64,000 nucleotides of DNA from Stenogyne calaminthoides (GCA_037126765.1 JBBCBC010000012.1:8618001-8682000); one strand, 5' to 3'; positions 45,487-57,582 are shown, counted from the stretch's first letter. Translations and numbers: made by a program. Notes: generated from the letters alone by a model not told the origin.

Positions 45487-46414
45487 GTTCTGTAGGGTGG
45501 ATGTTGCAACAAATGTGTCAACATTTGAAGCAACATCAGGTTTGATTTTTGTAGAACTTGGTTGATTTGATCGATTCTCACTGATAAAATGATATTTTGG
45601 GTAAAATTCTTATTGAGTCAAGTCTTTGTGATTTTCTGGACACACACTTCTTAAATGCACAAAAAGAAAAGAAAAGATACACACATTGGATGTAATCTCT
45701 CACTGAGTAACTATGGAGCACGGAGTTCACTACTACGATGTCTTCTTTTCAAAAGGTGATTGATATAACATCAGTTTGCTCATAATCCACTGAGTAACTA
45801 TGGGGCACGGAGTTCGCTACTACGATGTTCTCTTTTTAAAAGGTGGATCAATATGAGTTAAGTGTATGAAAAGAAAAGAAAAGATGAAAAGTGCAACATT
45901 GGTTGAGTAATTCAGGCAAAATGAATGTTGAAGTGTGTGTGTGTCGTTCTTGATTACAACATTGACTTGATTTAACTGATTCTTACTTGGATAATTATTT
46001 AATGGTGACTATTTGATTAAATTGATTATTTAATACAAAAATTGGCCACACCTTATTTAATTTCAGAATGTACATTGTTTTTATTTTTATTTTCGGGCTT
46101 TATTATTTTGTAAAATTGGCAGAAATCGTGTGGTTTGGATATTGGAATGAGTGAGAGTGATGGTTTCATCACATTGCACCCCATGATCTCCATTTCTAGA
46201 ACTTTCATTTTGTGGGATCATGGCTTTTAACTTGCAGATTTCGGTTTCTATTTAAGGATTGAATGGGTGTTGTTCTTTGTACTTAAACTTGAACTGAGTT
46301 TTGTGTACGAAAGTTTGAAGATTTTGAGGTATTACTGGTTTTAACATAAAGTATTAGTTGGAATTGATTTTTTAATTCTGTTTTGTCACTAACACTTTTG
46401 ATTTATATAGCAAA
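45487..46414 (+). other. Spacer of element A with internal repeat and possible sub-promoter
   Basis: Non-coding. ACTGAGTAACTATGG(A/G)GCACGG with flanking CTACTACGATG is repeated at about 45705-45757 and 45787-45840. A TATA-like CTATTTAAGG at 46248-46257 precedes a possible leader with a donor (GAG/GTATTA at 46329) and a polypyrimidine/AG acceptor (ATATAG, 46409-46410) four bases before an ATG at 46415. Confidence 0.5.
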
Positions 46415-47542
46415 ATGGCTGGAAATCAAAACACTTCACCAAACACGCTTTCAAACCCTTCCTCTCAAAAACCCTGAAATCGCGAACCCGCTACACCTTC
46501 TTGCATCAATGGCGACTTCGATCAACTCACCAAATGCCACACCTACTGCTGAATCATCAAACCCAACACTCCAGAATCCGCTGAATCCTGAACCAATTTC
46601 AGTTGCATTCTCCGAAACTGAACATCAGTTGAATGTGAGCGAGGCGATCATTTCGCTTCAACGCTCTGAAATTCCTGCGAGGATCACATTTGGAGAATTC
46701 GAGGTAAACATCCTACCATTCTCGAATGTCTCATCATTGAACCCTCGTCGTGGTGTTTTCCCAGATGATTTCACTGTTGGGGCCAAAAATTCAAAACCTA
46801 CTGCTGAAAATGTTGAGCCCGCACAACCCGATGCTCAAGCTGATGTTGAGATGGAAGATACTTCCATGGTGGAGCCCGTTGAGAAGGCTAAGGCTGACAT
46901 TGCTGCTGTTGGTCCTTCCTCCAAGAAGCCGAAGAGGAAGAGAAGCCCTATGAAACCAAGAAGAAGGTCGAACCGCTATAAGCCCAGGGTTGACTACTCT
47001 GAGACAAAGAGGGGTAAGATTTCTAATTTGGGTCAAGCCTCAAGGCCTATTGCTGTGTCTGATTCATTTGAATCAGAAAAGAGTTTGAAAGAGGCTGAGG
47101 AAAGTGAGAAATCTGCTGAGGAAATTGAACACTCTGTTGAGAAAAGTGTTGCTAAGGAGAGTGAAAAATCTGTTGCTGAGGAGAGTGAAAAATCTGTTGA
47201 TGAGGAGAGTGAGAAATCAATTGCTGAAGAAACTGAACCAAGTGAAGCATCTGAGCTTGATGTTGATGCTGCTGATGATGATAATAGGACTGCTAATGCT
47301 CATGCTGATTCAGAGAGTTCTGATGAAATCATTCCTCTTGCTGAATTGTTGGCTAGGAATGAGAGAAGAACAAAATCCAGAAATGATCCTAAAGCTGCCA
47401 CAAATGCTAGAACTGAGTTGAGAACAAAGAGGAGACATGAATCTGTTGCTGACTCTGATGTTGATGAAGATGTTGAGCAAGGTGCTGCAACACCATCAGG
47501 AGAACCAGATGACTCTGATGACCCTGATGAATCAGACTCAAG

Positions 47543-47910
47543 TAGTTCAGGTAATACATCTTCTGAACCTGATGATGATGATAGTGATGATGAATTTCAT
47601 GGTTTTGCTAGTTCTAAGTTTGCTATTATGAGAAGGAGACTTTTATTGTCTGAAAGGAGGATAAGAGTTTATGAATTTGATAGGCAAAATCTGATTCAAT
47701 TCTTTGAGGAAAGGAACCTTTTGATGATGATAGTTCAGGTAATACATCTTCTGAACCTGATGATGATGATAGTGATGATGAATTTCATGGTTTTGCTAGT
47801 TCTAAGTTTGCTATTATGAGAATGAGACTTTTATTGTCTGAAAGGAGGATAAGAGTTTATGAATTTGATAGGCAAAATCTGATTCAATTCTTTGAGGAAA
47901 GGAACCTTTT
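47543..47910 (+). repeat. 188-bp tandem duplication in the accessory gene of A
   Basis: TAGTTCAGGTAATACATC and the following 160 bases recur at an offset of 188 with almost no difference. The offset is not a multiple of three, so the ORF is shifted. The near identity suggests a recent event or an assembly duplication. Confidence 0.93.
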
Positions 47911-48863
47911 GCATGTTGTACAGTTTGCTTCACCTTTCTTTGACACTTGGGTATATGAATTTTACTGCAATTTGAGGAAAGGAACTGGTAGAAGGAACTC
48001 TAGGAGATATGGGAATGTGAGGTTTAGAGGTCATAATGTAGGCTTCAATCCTGGTGTGATAAATGCTTTCTTGAGAACACCTGATGTAGATGAAGAAGTT
48101 GTCCCTCCTTTGAATGAAATTGTGACTGCTATTACTGGTGGAATGGTTAGGAGATGGACAACAAAGGTGTTGTCATCCAAGTTGACAAGTCTGTTTTCAG
48201 TTGTTCACAGATTTGTTGTGTACAACTGGTTGCCAACTACCAACACTACTAAGATCACTGAAGCTCAAGCTATCTTGATGAATAGGATAGTGGTCATGAA
48301 TAATTTCAATCTGGGAAGAACAATTTTTGATCATGTTATGAAGTGTGCAGGTGGTAAGAAAAGTGTTTTACCATATCCATGTATGATCTTTGCTCTGCTG
48401 GACAATTTGGATATTACAAGGGAACCTGTTGAAAGTCTTGGTGGGATGATTCCTGATTTAGGAATCTCCAAGGTTCTGTTGAAAGGAAACAGGATTAGGG
48501 ACTTACCATACAGGAGGCCTAATGCAGAGGGAGAAGAAACTGAGCCTGAGGTTGTTGAACCTGCTGTTCAAAATCCGGATGTTGCACCAAATGCTGGCAA
48601 CAATGATGGTGACACTGACTTGAGAAATTCTCCGATTCGATCACATTAATCATCCGGGATTTCATACTTCAGCAAATTGAGAATTTGCAGGATCAGATTG
48701 CTGAGCTGAATGTCATGAAAAGCTTCTGGGAGAAGTTGCTTTCTGCTCCACCACGGGGAGTAGCACCTGATGATGCACCTGAAGTTGTTCCTGGTATTGC
48801 TGAGGCTGATGTGCATGAAAAAGATGAGCCAGATCCTCCGGTTGAACAAACTGCTGACCAAGG

Positions 48864-48921
<58 letters not shown>
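48864..48921 (+). repeat. (GAT)n microsatellite
   Basis: About 19 GAT units encode an Asp run in the final piece of the accessory gene. Antisense ORFs across it (poly-Ser or poly-Ile) are artefacts of the repeat. Confidence 0.95.
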
Positions 48922-48923
<2 letters not shown>

Positions 48924-48972
48924 GGCTGACATTGATGATATCATAGAGGAAATCAATGGTGATCTCCCATGA

Positions 48973-49364
48973 TGGTTGAATGGGGGAGTTTGATTTGAGA
49001 TCATGAAGACAGAGGGAGTTAAGAATAAGTTGAGGGGGAGCATGTGCAGGACCTGATGATGCTGCAGCTGATTGTTTCAGTTTGATTACCTCCAACTCTC
49101 TTTGTTTGTCCTTCTTTATTCATATGATCTTATTCTAGTTTTTGCAATTTATTTACTAAACTCTGTTCATTTGATTATGTAATTATTGAACAATAGTTGG
49201 TAGGTTTTGCTTGTTTTTGAATATTAGTACTGATGCTCTGATAATTTGTTTATTTGTGAGTATTATGACTTGCTCTGATATTTTGTTTGTGTTTGATTAT
49301 TGATGATTAGTTTACTCTGATTGTCATATTCTGTTTTAGGTTAAGATTTTGTATCTTTGCTTTG
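48973..49364 (+). other. 3' untranslated region of element A, left part
   Basis: Non-coding AT-rich DNA between the accessory gene and the insertion point of element B. GCTCTGATA occurs at 49234 and 49272, with a related ACTCTGAT near 49314. The sequence continues after element B at 63440. Confidence 0.7.
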
Positions 49365-49369
49365 ATATC
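49365..49369. repeat. Target site duplication of element B (left)
   Basis: ATATC before the 5' LTR, repeated at 63435-63439 after the 3' LTR. This proves B inserted into A as one event. Confidence 0.93.
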
Positions 49370-51083
49370 TGTTGGGAAATCTGCATTTTAGTTTTGATGG
49401 AAGTTCCAAAACAGGTTGTAATAGGACCAGTCAGACCTGTTAGCTGACTGATGACTTAGAATCAGATTAAGATGACCAGCTGAAATGTATAGATAGCTGA
49501 TGTAAAAGATAGGTAACATATTGAGGGAGAACTCAATATGTATAGGTCAGGTCGAAGTATCAGATGACCCAGATAAGGTCAGATGATCAGAAGGCTAAGA
49601 ACAAATCAGAAGAAAAGAAGTCAGAAGATCAGGTGAAGACAGAAGACACTGAAGACTCAGATGAACCTGAAGACTCAGATGAACCTGAAGACTCAGATAA
49701 ACCTAAAGACTCAGTAACAAACCTGAAGACTCAGTATGACTGAAGACACTGAGGCTCAGAGTCACCTGAAGATCAGAAGACTACCAGAAGACCTGAAGAC
49801 CTATATCAGTCGAGTCTGCATATTGTACTAAGACAATCTGCATCAGAAGACTCTACAAGGTAGACTGATCAGTTATCTGATCAAGTCAGCTCGCACCTGG
49901 CATCAACCAAAATGGTACACCAGACAAGACGAATATTCTACAAAAGAAATATCAATCGTCTAAAGGATAAATTACTGAAGTGTCGCCTCGCGAAGCCAAA
50001 GAGAAAGCGACACGTGCACAAAAAGAGCTGACAATACGGGATTCGACGCTGCGGACATAAACGGCGCTAATCATGCCTACGGCCACGCCGATATTCGGAG
50101 CACGTCACAATCATATCCTACAACCTACCTAATATAGCCCAAAATTCAAATTGCTCTCCAACGACTCTTTGATTTCGAGGTCTATAAAATGGGATTGCTC
50201 GTCAAGTAAAAAGAAAATAGGAGAGAGAGGACAAGAGACCAACGACCAACACATGAACAATTGAGCAAAGCGGAACAACAACATTAACGCAAATTCTCAA
50301 GAAGCAAAAAGCCTTCAGAATTTCCGCTCAAAGAACACCAAATTTGAAGATTATTCTTAGAGTGTTCATCCCATTGGTCTTAGCAAGAAATCCTATCCAC
50401 TTGCATTTGGCTACATAAACACCAGGATAGATTTCCAGTTGGAACCCTCAAACATTCTTTACCCAAACTCAAGTTAGGTTAAGTTTGTTACAGCAAGATT
50501 TCAGACTAGGGATTCTAGTTTCTGATTTCTGGGATCGGTTGAGTGTGAACTCGATAAACATCTGTTGAGTGTTGGACTAACACATAAAACTAAGTCCAGT
50601 CGGTTAAGTTCGGTTAAGTTGCCCCTGCGTTAAGGGAAGAGTGGACGTAAGACGGGTTTCGTCTGAACCACTATAAAATCTTGTGTGCATTTACTTGCTT
50701 TCCTTTATTGCTTTACACTATTCACACAACTGAGTTTAAAATTGCATACATATTCTAAGTTAAGCTCAGTCTGCACCAAGCAACTGATCTGATCAGGTTG
50801 ACACCTTAGTCAGCCGATTGAAAACTGACTTGAGAATCTGATTTGATAAAACTGGTTTTTCACACGGGTATTTACAAGCTTCCGCACTCTCAGTTAAACT
50901 GACAGATATCAAACTGATCTGCCCTCAGGCACTCAGTAAGATTGAACATCAGTCCAAACTGACTCACTAGCACTCTGATCAGGAAATCTGCAATCACACC
51001 TGATCTGCACGAAAAGTTTTCAGAAGTCTATTCACCCCTCCCCTCTAGACTTTTGCCCTCACAAAACTCGTTCGGAACCTACA
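49370..51083 (+). repeat. 5' LTR of element B
   Basis: TGTTGGGAAATCTGC to GGAACCTACA. TATAAAAT at 50183-50190 is the probable promoter. A region at 49640-49790 consists of imperfect GAAGACTCAGATGAACCT repeats. Long stretches match the 3' LTR nearly exactly, while 49380-49800 differs at many CAG/CTG words. Confidence 0.93.
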
Positions 51084-51085
51084 AG

Positions 51086-51097
51086 TGGTATCAGAGC
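51086..51097 (+). promoter_or_regulatory. Primer-binding site of element B
   Basis: TGGTATCAGAGC, two bases after the LTR, complementary to initiator methionine tRNA. Confidence 0.9.
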
Positions 51098-51219
51098 AGT
51101 GGTTCTACAGACCACTGGCTTTGAGTATCATCGATTCTTGAGGAAGAATCTTTGTGGTCATTTGAACAGATCTTGAAAAACCATTTTCAAAAACTCATTA
51201 GTTTTCAAAATCACTCAGC

Positions 51220-52797
51220 ATGGATAATACCTCTGGTATGTATCATGATCTGCCTAAGTTTTCAATTGATGAGTATGCAGATTGGACTATATACATGTGC
51301 AACCATCTGGGATCGATAAGCGGCAGAATGATGAAAGTCATTGAACGAGGACCCATCATCATATATCACGACAACCCAGCGGTTGGAGGAGATCCAGATC
51401 ATGCAACTGGAAGTCTTGTACGAAAAAGTCCAACCCTGATGGATGCAGAAGAAAGAAAGCTGTATACCCTAGATACAATCGCCAGGCATATAATCATGAA
51501 GACAATGGATAAAGTCACCAAGGAGAAGATAAAGTATCTCAAAACTGGGAAATAAATGTGGGATACTCTTGCTGAGATGTGCGAAGGAAATGATCAGATC
51601 AAAGACAGCCGACTACAAGCTGAACTGGTGAAGTTCGAAAAGCTCAAGATATTGCCCAACGAGACCATCAACGAGCTCGATGGGAGGATCACCATGTCAG
51701 TAAATAAGCTACGAGAACTTGGAAGAGAGATGTCAGACAAAGACATAAATTACAAGATCCTGGGATCTCTCACCAAGAAATGGGACATGAAAGTCACGGT
51801 AATCAAGGATTGCCAAGACATAGCCAAGATGAAGCCGAGTAGCTTGTTCCTAAGCCTTAAAGCCCATGAGTTCGATTTAATCAAAAGAGGGCAAGCAGAT
51901 GAAGACGAGACGTCTGCTGAAGCCTCAACCTCAACATCTAAATCAGTTGCATTCAAAGCAACCAGCAGCAGATCAAAGGCCACTGAACCTGTTGGAAACA
52001 TAATGAGTCAAGCATAACAGACCGCTCTGCTTACCAGGAAACTTGAAAGATCGAATATTCAACTTGGTAAGTATCGTAGATTCTACAGAGACTATCAAGA
52101 CAACAAAAGAAACAGGAGGCCAACTGACAGATCACTAGAAAGAACCAGATCTGATGATCGAAGGGATCACAGAGAAGAAAAGAAAAGAGATGATTGGTCA
52201 GATGAGAGAAGAGATAACAGATCTGACAGAAGGAGTTCGGATTACAATCAGAAAGGAAAGTCACCTGACATATCCTACAAACGAAGTGACTCACCTGGCA
52301 GAGGAAGTTCCGTAGATCGAGGATCATGCTTCAACTGCAAGAAACCAGGTCACTACAGCACCGACTGCCCTGACCTGACTCCCAGAGAAAGAGAAGAGAA
52401 GTGGAACAGAAGAGAGCAACGCTTCAGAGATAGAAAAGCCATGGTTGCTGACACATCTGGAATTGATAATTCCTATCTGCCTTCTGAGGATTCTGGCTAC
52501 TCATCTGTAGAAGACTTCTGTCTGATAAGCAGTGCTATTGATTTCCTCGAACATGAAGATCTGATATTCTCTTCAGATGACGATGAAATGTGCCTGATGG
52601 CCAGGGAGGAAGACCAATCTGAGGTTCGCGTGGGACTGGCCAACAAAGGAGGTGTACAAGCAACTATCTGGTACATTGATAGTGGATGCTCAAGGCACAT
52701 GACTGGAAGCAAACATCTCCTTAGCTCTTACAAAGAACAAGAAGGCCCATGTGTACTCTTCGGTGATGATAACTTTGGTTTTACCAAAGGATTCTGA
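51220..52797 (+). pseudogene. gag and protease of element B (three in-frame stops)
   Basis: One frame from ATG 51220 runs through the gag capsid (WTIYMCNHLG, LRELGREMSDKDINYKIL), an Arg/Ser-rich linker, the zinc knuckle CFNCKKPGHYSTDC (52327-52368) and the protease motif WYIDSGCSRHMTG (near 52670-52710). TAA at 51553 and 52015 and TGA at 52795 interrupt it, but the frame continues unchanged across each, so these are point changes. Confidence 0.88.
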
Positions 52798-54174
52798 ACC
52801 TTAGAGAATGATGATGTACAAGTAACTGGAGTCTCGTATGTCGAAGGATTAAAGCACAATCTACTATCAGTATCACAATTCTGCGACAACGGATTCAACG
52901 TTGAGTTCTCGAGTGATAAGTGTACGATTAGGAATCGAGCTACTCAGTAAATCCTGGTAACTGGTTCAAGGAAATGCACGATCTACACAGCAGATTGGAA
53001 CAGTTGCCCGAGAAATGCATGCTTAATTGTTAAGAGTTCCAAAAGTAACAGTTGGCTCTGGCACAAAAGAATGAGTCATCTGAACTTCAAGACCCTTAAC
53101 AAGATAGCTAGGGTGCCTTTGGTTGAGGGACTTCCGAATGAGGTATTCTCTAAAGATCAGACATGTGCCGCATGTCAGAAGGGAAAACAAGTTAAAGCTT
53201 CATTCAAGGGAATACCTGGACCAACATCCAGTAGAGTACTACAACTGCTCCATATGGATCTATTCGGACCAGTTACACCAGTCAGTCTCAGTGGATGCAA
53301 ATATACTCTGGTAATCGTGGATGATTATTCTAAGTTTACTTGGGTTGTATTCTTACACAAGAAAAACGAGACAACTACAAAGATACCCGAGCTGCTCAAG
53401 AAGCTACAAAATGAAAAGGGTGTCAGCATAGTAAAAATCAGATCAGATAAAGGTACAGAATTCCTGAATTCTTTTATTACTGATTTTTGCACTTGAAGTT
53501 TGGTATCTGAGATGAGACGTCACCGAAGAACGCCACAACAAAATGGAGTAGCGAGAATCGGAGAAACAGAACTCTCAAGGAAGCTCGCCGACTATGTTAA
53601 ATTTGAACATGTAACACCAAGCCGTTTCTGGGCAGAAGCAATCAACACTGCATGCCACACTCAGAACAGATGTTCTCTAACAAAGACTCACTTCAAAACA
53701 CCCTATGAACTATGGAAGGGCAGAAAACCTCGTGTTTCTTACTTCCATGTTTTTGGGTGCAAGTGTTTCATACACAACAATGGGAAGAGTCAGTTGAAGA
53801 CTTTTGAGGCCAAGTCAGATGAGGGTATATTCTTAGGATATTCCTCATCCAGCAAGGCTTTCAGGGTTTACAATAAACGAACCCTAGTTGTGGACGAAAC
53901 ACCCCATGTGGTCTTTGATGAGACATCCTTTGAACAAGAGAAAGCTGCCTCAGAACAAGCCGTACCAGATCAACAGATACCTGATACGCATAAAGTGGAT
54001 CAGCTAAGTATCAAGGAGAAAGAATCTGAACACGTAACAGTGTACATCCCAGAACTTGATCTTGCTGATTCAACAGGTCAATTAGACCCCAAGGTACGCA
54101 TAACCGCTGAAGAAAGCTTCGCTGCATACCGAGATAAGATCAATCGAACCATCTGGTTCAGGGGGAACTCCTGA
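52798..54174 (+). pseudogene. Integrase of element B (broken)
   Basis: Still in the gag frame: GLKHNLLSVSQFCD, WLWHKRMSHLNF and CAACQKGK (zinc-binding), HMDLFGPV, IVDDYSKFTW, IRSDKGTEF, QNGVA and FWAEAINTACH, then GRKPRVSYFHVFGC. Stops lie at 52948 and 53494. The Glu of the DDE triad falls in a disturbed stretch (ARIGET). After about 54170 the frame is lost. Confidence 0.85.
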
Positions 54175-56024
54175 AGTTCCTACGAACAGACATCAGCACA
54201 TGATGAGTCCAACATCAGCTGAGACATGTTCTTATCAAGTGGATCATAATTCTGCACCACTCCCAATCACTGGTAATGAACTACTATCAGAAATGGATGA
54301 TGTTCTCCAAATAGACGCAAATCAGAAAAGAAGGACTGGATTACCACCATCCAACTGATCTGATTATCGGAGACCCATCTGATAGAGTCAAAACTAGACA
54401 TCAGATTTGTGAAAGTGCCATGTACTGTTGTTATCTGTCTTTGAAGGAACCAACCATAGTAGAGGAAGCTCTACAAGATGCAAGCTGGATTCTAGCCATG
54501 CAAGAGGAACTGGAATAGTTTGAGAGGAATCAAGTTTGGAAACTGGTGGACAGACCAACTCATCAAGACGTGATTGGCATGAAGTGGGTATTCAAGAACA
54601 AGAGAGATGAGAATAATGTCATAACCAGGAATAAGGCAAGACTTGTTGCTAAGGGGTATTCACAATCAGAAGGAATTGATTATGATGAGACCTTTGCACC
54701 AGTCGCTCGCCTAGAAGCCATTCGATTTGTTTAAGCATATCTTTGCCTACGTAGGGTTCATTGTGTATCGATGGATGTAAAGAGTGCATTCTTAAACGGG
54801 GTACTAGCAGAGGAAGTTTATGTCGAACAACCTCCAGGCTTTGAAAAAGGCAACCAAGTGTACCGTTTAAGAAAAGCTCTTTACGGCCTGAAACAAGCTC
54901 CTCGAGCTTGGTAGGATACACTCTCTCAGTTCTTGATAGATAGTGGATTCACTAAAGGAATAGTGGACATAACCTTATTCAGAATAGAAGATGGAGAAGA
55001 TATTCTGATGGTTCAGATTTACGTGGACGACATCATCTTCTTGATCTCCCAACAAGAAGTTCGTGTGTGAGAAGTTCAACAAATTGATGCAAGGGAAGTT
55101 CGAGATGTCCATGATGGGTCAAATGAATTACTTTACGGGTTTACAAGTCAAGCAGAGTACGTAGGGATATTCATCTCGCCAGCGGCATACAAGGAATCTC
55201 CATCGCCAAGTTTGGAGTTCAACACCGTAAGGAAGCCGAAATTCCCATGATGACCGGGTTCAAGATGGATCCGGATGAGGGCGGTCGAAAACTAATCGAG
55301 AAAGAATATAGGGCTCTCATTGATCTCTACTATACCGATTTGCCAAACCAGACCGGACATTACTTTTGGCAAAGGGTGTATGTGTCGATTTCAAGCAAAT
55401 CCAATGCAAAGCCACCTAGAAGCGACTAAGCGATTCTCAAGTATCTGAAGGAACAAAGAAACTTTGATTTATTTTACCCATCGATGATAATCTAGAGCTT
55501 AGTGGGTATTCTCGATTACGATTCACGGAGGTTGCGTATAAAAAAAAAGTCAACCTCGTGTTCATGTCGGTTTACGGAAATAAACCGATCTCTTGGTTTT
55601 CAAGAAAATGTACATCGATTCATGACATCTACTATTGGGCGTAATATATGGTCGCAGAAGTCGCTTGTTGTTCCCAACCGCTGGCTAAGTCAAGAAATGA
55701 GGGATTACAACATCGTAGCTAAGAACATACCTATATTCTCGGATGATGAATAGTGCTATTGCAATCACTCGTAATCTGTTTCTACATACAAGATGCAAGC
55801 ATGTGGATGCCAGACACCATTTTATCAGAGATCACGTCGAAAAGAAGAATATCAGGATGGAAAAGATCCATACTGATAAGTAGAAAGCTGATATTCTAAC
55901 CAAGCCGCTAGCTGAGATCAGATTCAGAGAATTATGCAACGAGCTAGGACTTCTGGATCTCGGAGAAAGTGCACCAGAAATGTTAAGTGGGCTGGTCTCC
56001 AGAACCAGTTGGTTAAAAGACTAA
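54175..56024 (+). pseudogene. RT and RNase H of element B (fragmented)
   Basis: RT is recognisable from 54540: GMKWVFKNKRDENN, DYDETFAPVARLEAIRFV then TAA (54732), MDVKSAFLNGVL, LYGLKQAPRAW then TAG (54912), and YVDDII near 55020. From about 55040 to 55760 only scattered RNase H words fit. The end recovers as TRCKHVDARHHFIRDHVEKK and ADILTKPLAE, closing at TAA near 56022. Confidence 0.78.
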
Positions 56025-56079
56025 CCATGTTAAGAGGAACCTGTTGAGTTAGGTATCTCAACTGATCTGAAGTTCAGAT

Positions 56080-56224
56080 AAGGAGCCGATCTAAAGTTCA
56101 TACAAGGAGCAGATCAGAAAGTCAGACAAGGAGCTGATCTGAAGTTCAGACAAGGAGCCGATCTGAAGTTCATACAAGGAGCAGATCAGAAAGTCAGACA
56201 AGGAGCCGATCCGTTCGTTCAGAT
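56080..56224 (+). repeat. 24-bp tandem repeat, six units
   Basis: Units begin AAGGAGC and alternate between two variants: CGATCTGAAGTTCATAC-like and AGATCAGAAAGTCAGAC-like. A partial unit precedes it from 56060, and degraded units continue to about 56280. It lies just after the pol stop. Confidence 0.9.
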
Positions 56225-56713
56225 AAGAGCGGATCGGTTCAAGATATATCGACAAGGAACCGATCGATTGAAAAGTTACTTTATAAGTCGATTAAAGCTA
56301 CAGTCAACAAGCAAGTCGTACAAGTTTAAAGCTACAGATCGCATAAGTCAGAAGAGGCAACACAACAATGAAATAACCGAATTTTTCATTGATAATGACC
56401 CGGAGGTCAGATTTACAAGCTACAAGTGATATCACAAGCTACCTACAAGTAGTATTACAAGCTACAAGTACAAGAAGACCCGGAGGTCAATACATAAACC
56501 ATAAGCCCTAAGCCAACCCAAGGTAGGGAAGGGGAGAGAGAATTTTAAGAGCTTGATGCTCTCATTTTTTCCCCGACCCTAAAAAAGGGCGCAGAGAAGC
56601 TTCTAGAATCCTGAAAGCCACTCTTAGAGCTTCGGAGTGAGGAGCGAGAGCGGGCCTTGAAGGATCTTTAAGCCAGGAGCCCTTAGACCTAAAATCAATG
56701 GGCTCTCCAGCTG

Positions 56714-57104
56714 TTAAATGGGACACAGTGCCACAGGTTTGGTCACAAGGACCAAACGGACGCTAGTGTCGCATGCAAAAATTGAATTTGATATACGAAG
56801 ATCAGCTATTGTCTGATGCAGACCGTATATCAAACCCATATCTTGTTTCAGACTGAGTCTGTTGATGCTAATTCTGTCATCTCGATAGGCGCACAAGGTG
56901 CATACGGTTAGGAGAAGTGCCTTCTCATTTGCCTTAGCAGATCCGCCTCCACGGTGGTAAAGAAGCTTAGCATTGATCGTATGTGTAATCTTAGATGACG
57001 ACGAAAGCAGTGTGAAGGAACACACAGGGTTGATTTGAGAAGCTGAATTCATTGGAAAAGGGTTAAATGTTTTCACCGGAAATAAGGAATTCATCGGAAA
57101 GCAT
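56714..57104 (-). CDS. Antisense ORF in element B (unknown function)
   Basis: On the minus strand a TATA box (CTATAAATTAG, plus 57165-57175) is followed by two early ATGs: one at 57104 opening a 13-codon frame (MLSDEFLISGENI) and one at 57094 opening a 126-codon frame that runs to 56714. The longer product has a Gly-rich hinge (LYHRGGGSAKANEK), a Cys-containing segment and a hydrophobic C-terminus (LVLVTKPVALCPI). Downstream on the minus strand is an AATGAAA-like tail near 56375-56395. I recognise no domain. Antisense additional ORFs between pol and the 3' LTR are known in plant LTR elements. Confidence 0.45.
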
Positions 57105-57164
57105 GGAATATAAGCTAAAGAAGATGTATGGTTTATGATTGTGTTGTTTGCCTAACACCCCAGG

Positions 57165-57175
57165 CTAATTTATAG
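57165..57175 (-). promoter_or_regulatory. Minus-strand TATA box for the antisense ORF
   Basis: CTATAAATTAG on the minus strand, about 60-80 bases upstream of the two ATGs at 57104 and 57094. The spacing fits a plant promoter with a short leader. Confidence 0.5.
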
Positions 57176-57569
57176 GAGAAAATTAGGGGTATAAATGCAA
57201 ATTTATTTTCTCAGAAGACCTTAAGAGAAATTTGCATCGACAACGCGTAAGGAACACGCGACTAATGGTTGGATGAGTTGACTGTGTGAGTAATCACAGC
57301 GTATCTATGCCATTATTACGGAATGTCAAATCGCGCCAATTTGGGAATCGAGGCGATTTTTTGACTCCCCAAAGTAAATGCTTTGGCAAGAGTATGACTT
57401 AAGTGCATAGTAAAAGTGGCCTGAATAGAAGAAGATTGGAGATAAGAGTATCAGATAAGAGAAATGGATGAAGTGGATCAGATAAGAGTATCAGATGAGT
57501 AGATTAGATAAGTGGATCAGATAAGTGACGAAGTGTTTCAAACAAGAATCTGATCAGATGAGTGGAAGA

Positions 57570-57582
57570 TTGTTGGGAAATG
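57570..57582 (+). other. Internal LTR-start-like site
   Basis: GTGGAAGAT followed by TGTTGGGAAATGC mimics a polypurine tract plus the first 11 bases of the B LTR (TGTTGGGAAAT), but similarity stops there. It may be a decoy or an old recombination point. Confidence 0.4.

Larger units (their letters stand above)
46415..48972 (+). pseudogene. Accessory env-like gene of element A (broken)
   Basis: The first ATG is at 46415; its frame ends after 20 codons, and the long frame (46383-47819, ATG at 46509) takes over, suggesting a one-base change in an A run near 46470. The N-terminal half is acidic and low-complexity with ESEKSV repeats. After a 188-bp tandem duplication (47543/47731) that shifts the frame, 47816-48649 holds a folded domain (NLIQFFEERNLL, RFRGHNVGFNPGVINAFL, VVYNWLPTTNTTK) like the 'putative plant transposon protein' domain of Sirevirus-type elements. 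A stop at 48649 separates a final piece (48685-48972) with an Asp run from (GAT)n. Function is unknown. Confidence 0.75.

Noticed and set aside
48646..49095. Minus-strand ORFs with Ile or Ser runs
   Set aside because: They are read from the opposite strand of the (GAT)n microsatellite.
49640..49800. GAAGACTCAGATGAACC repeats considered as a CRISPR-like array
   Set aside because: The units are contiguous without unique spacers, lie in an LTR and are in a plant genome.
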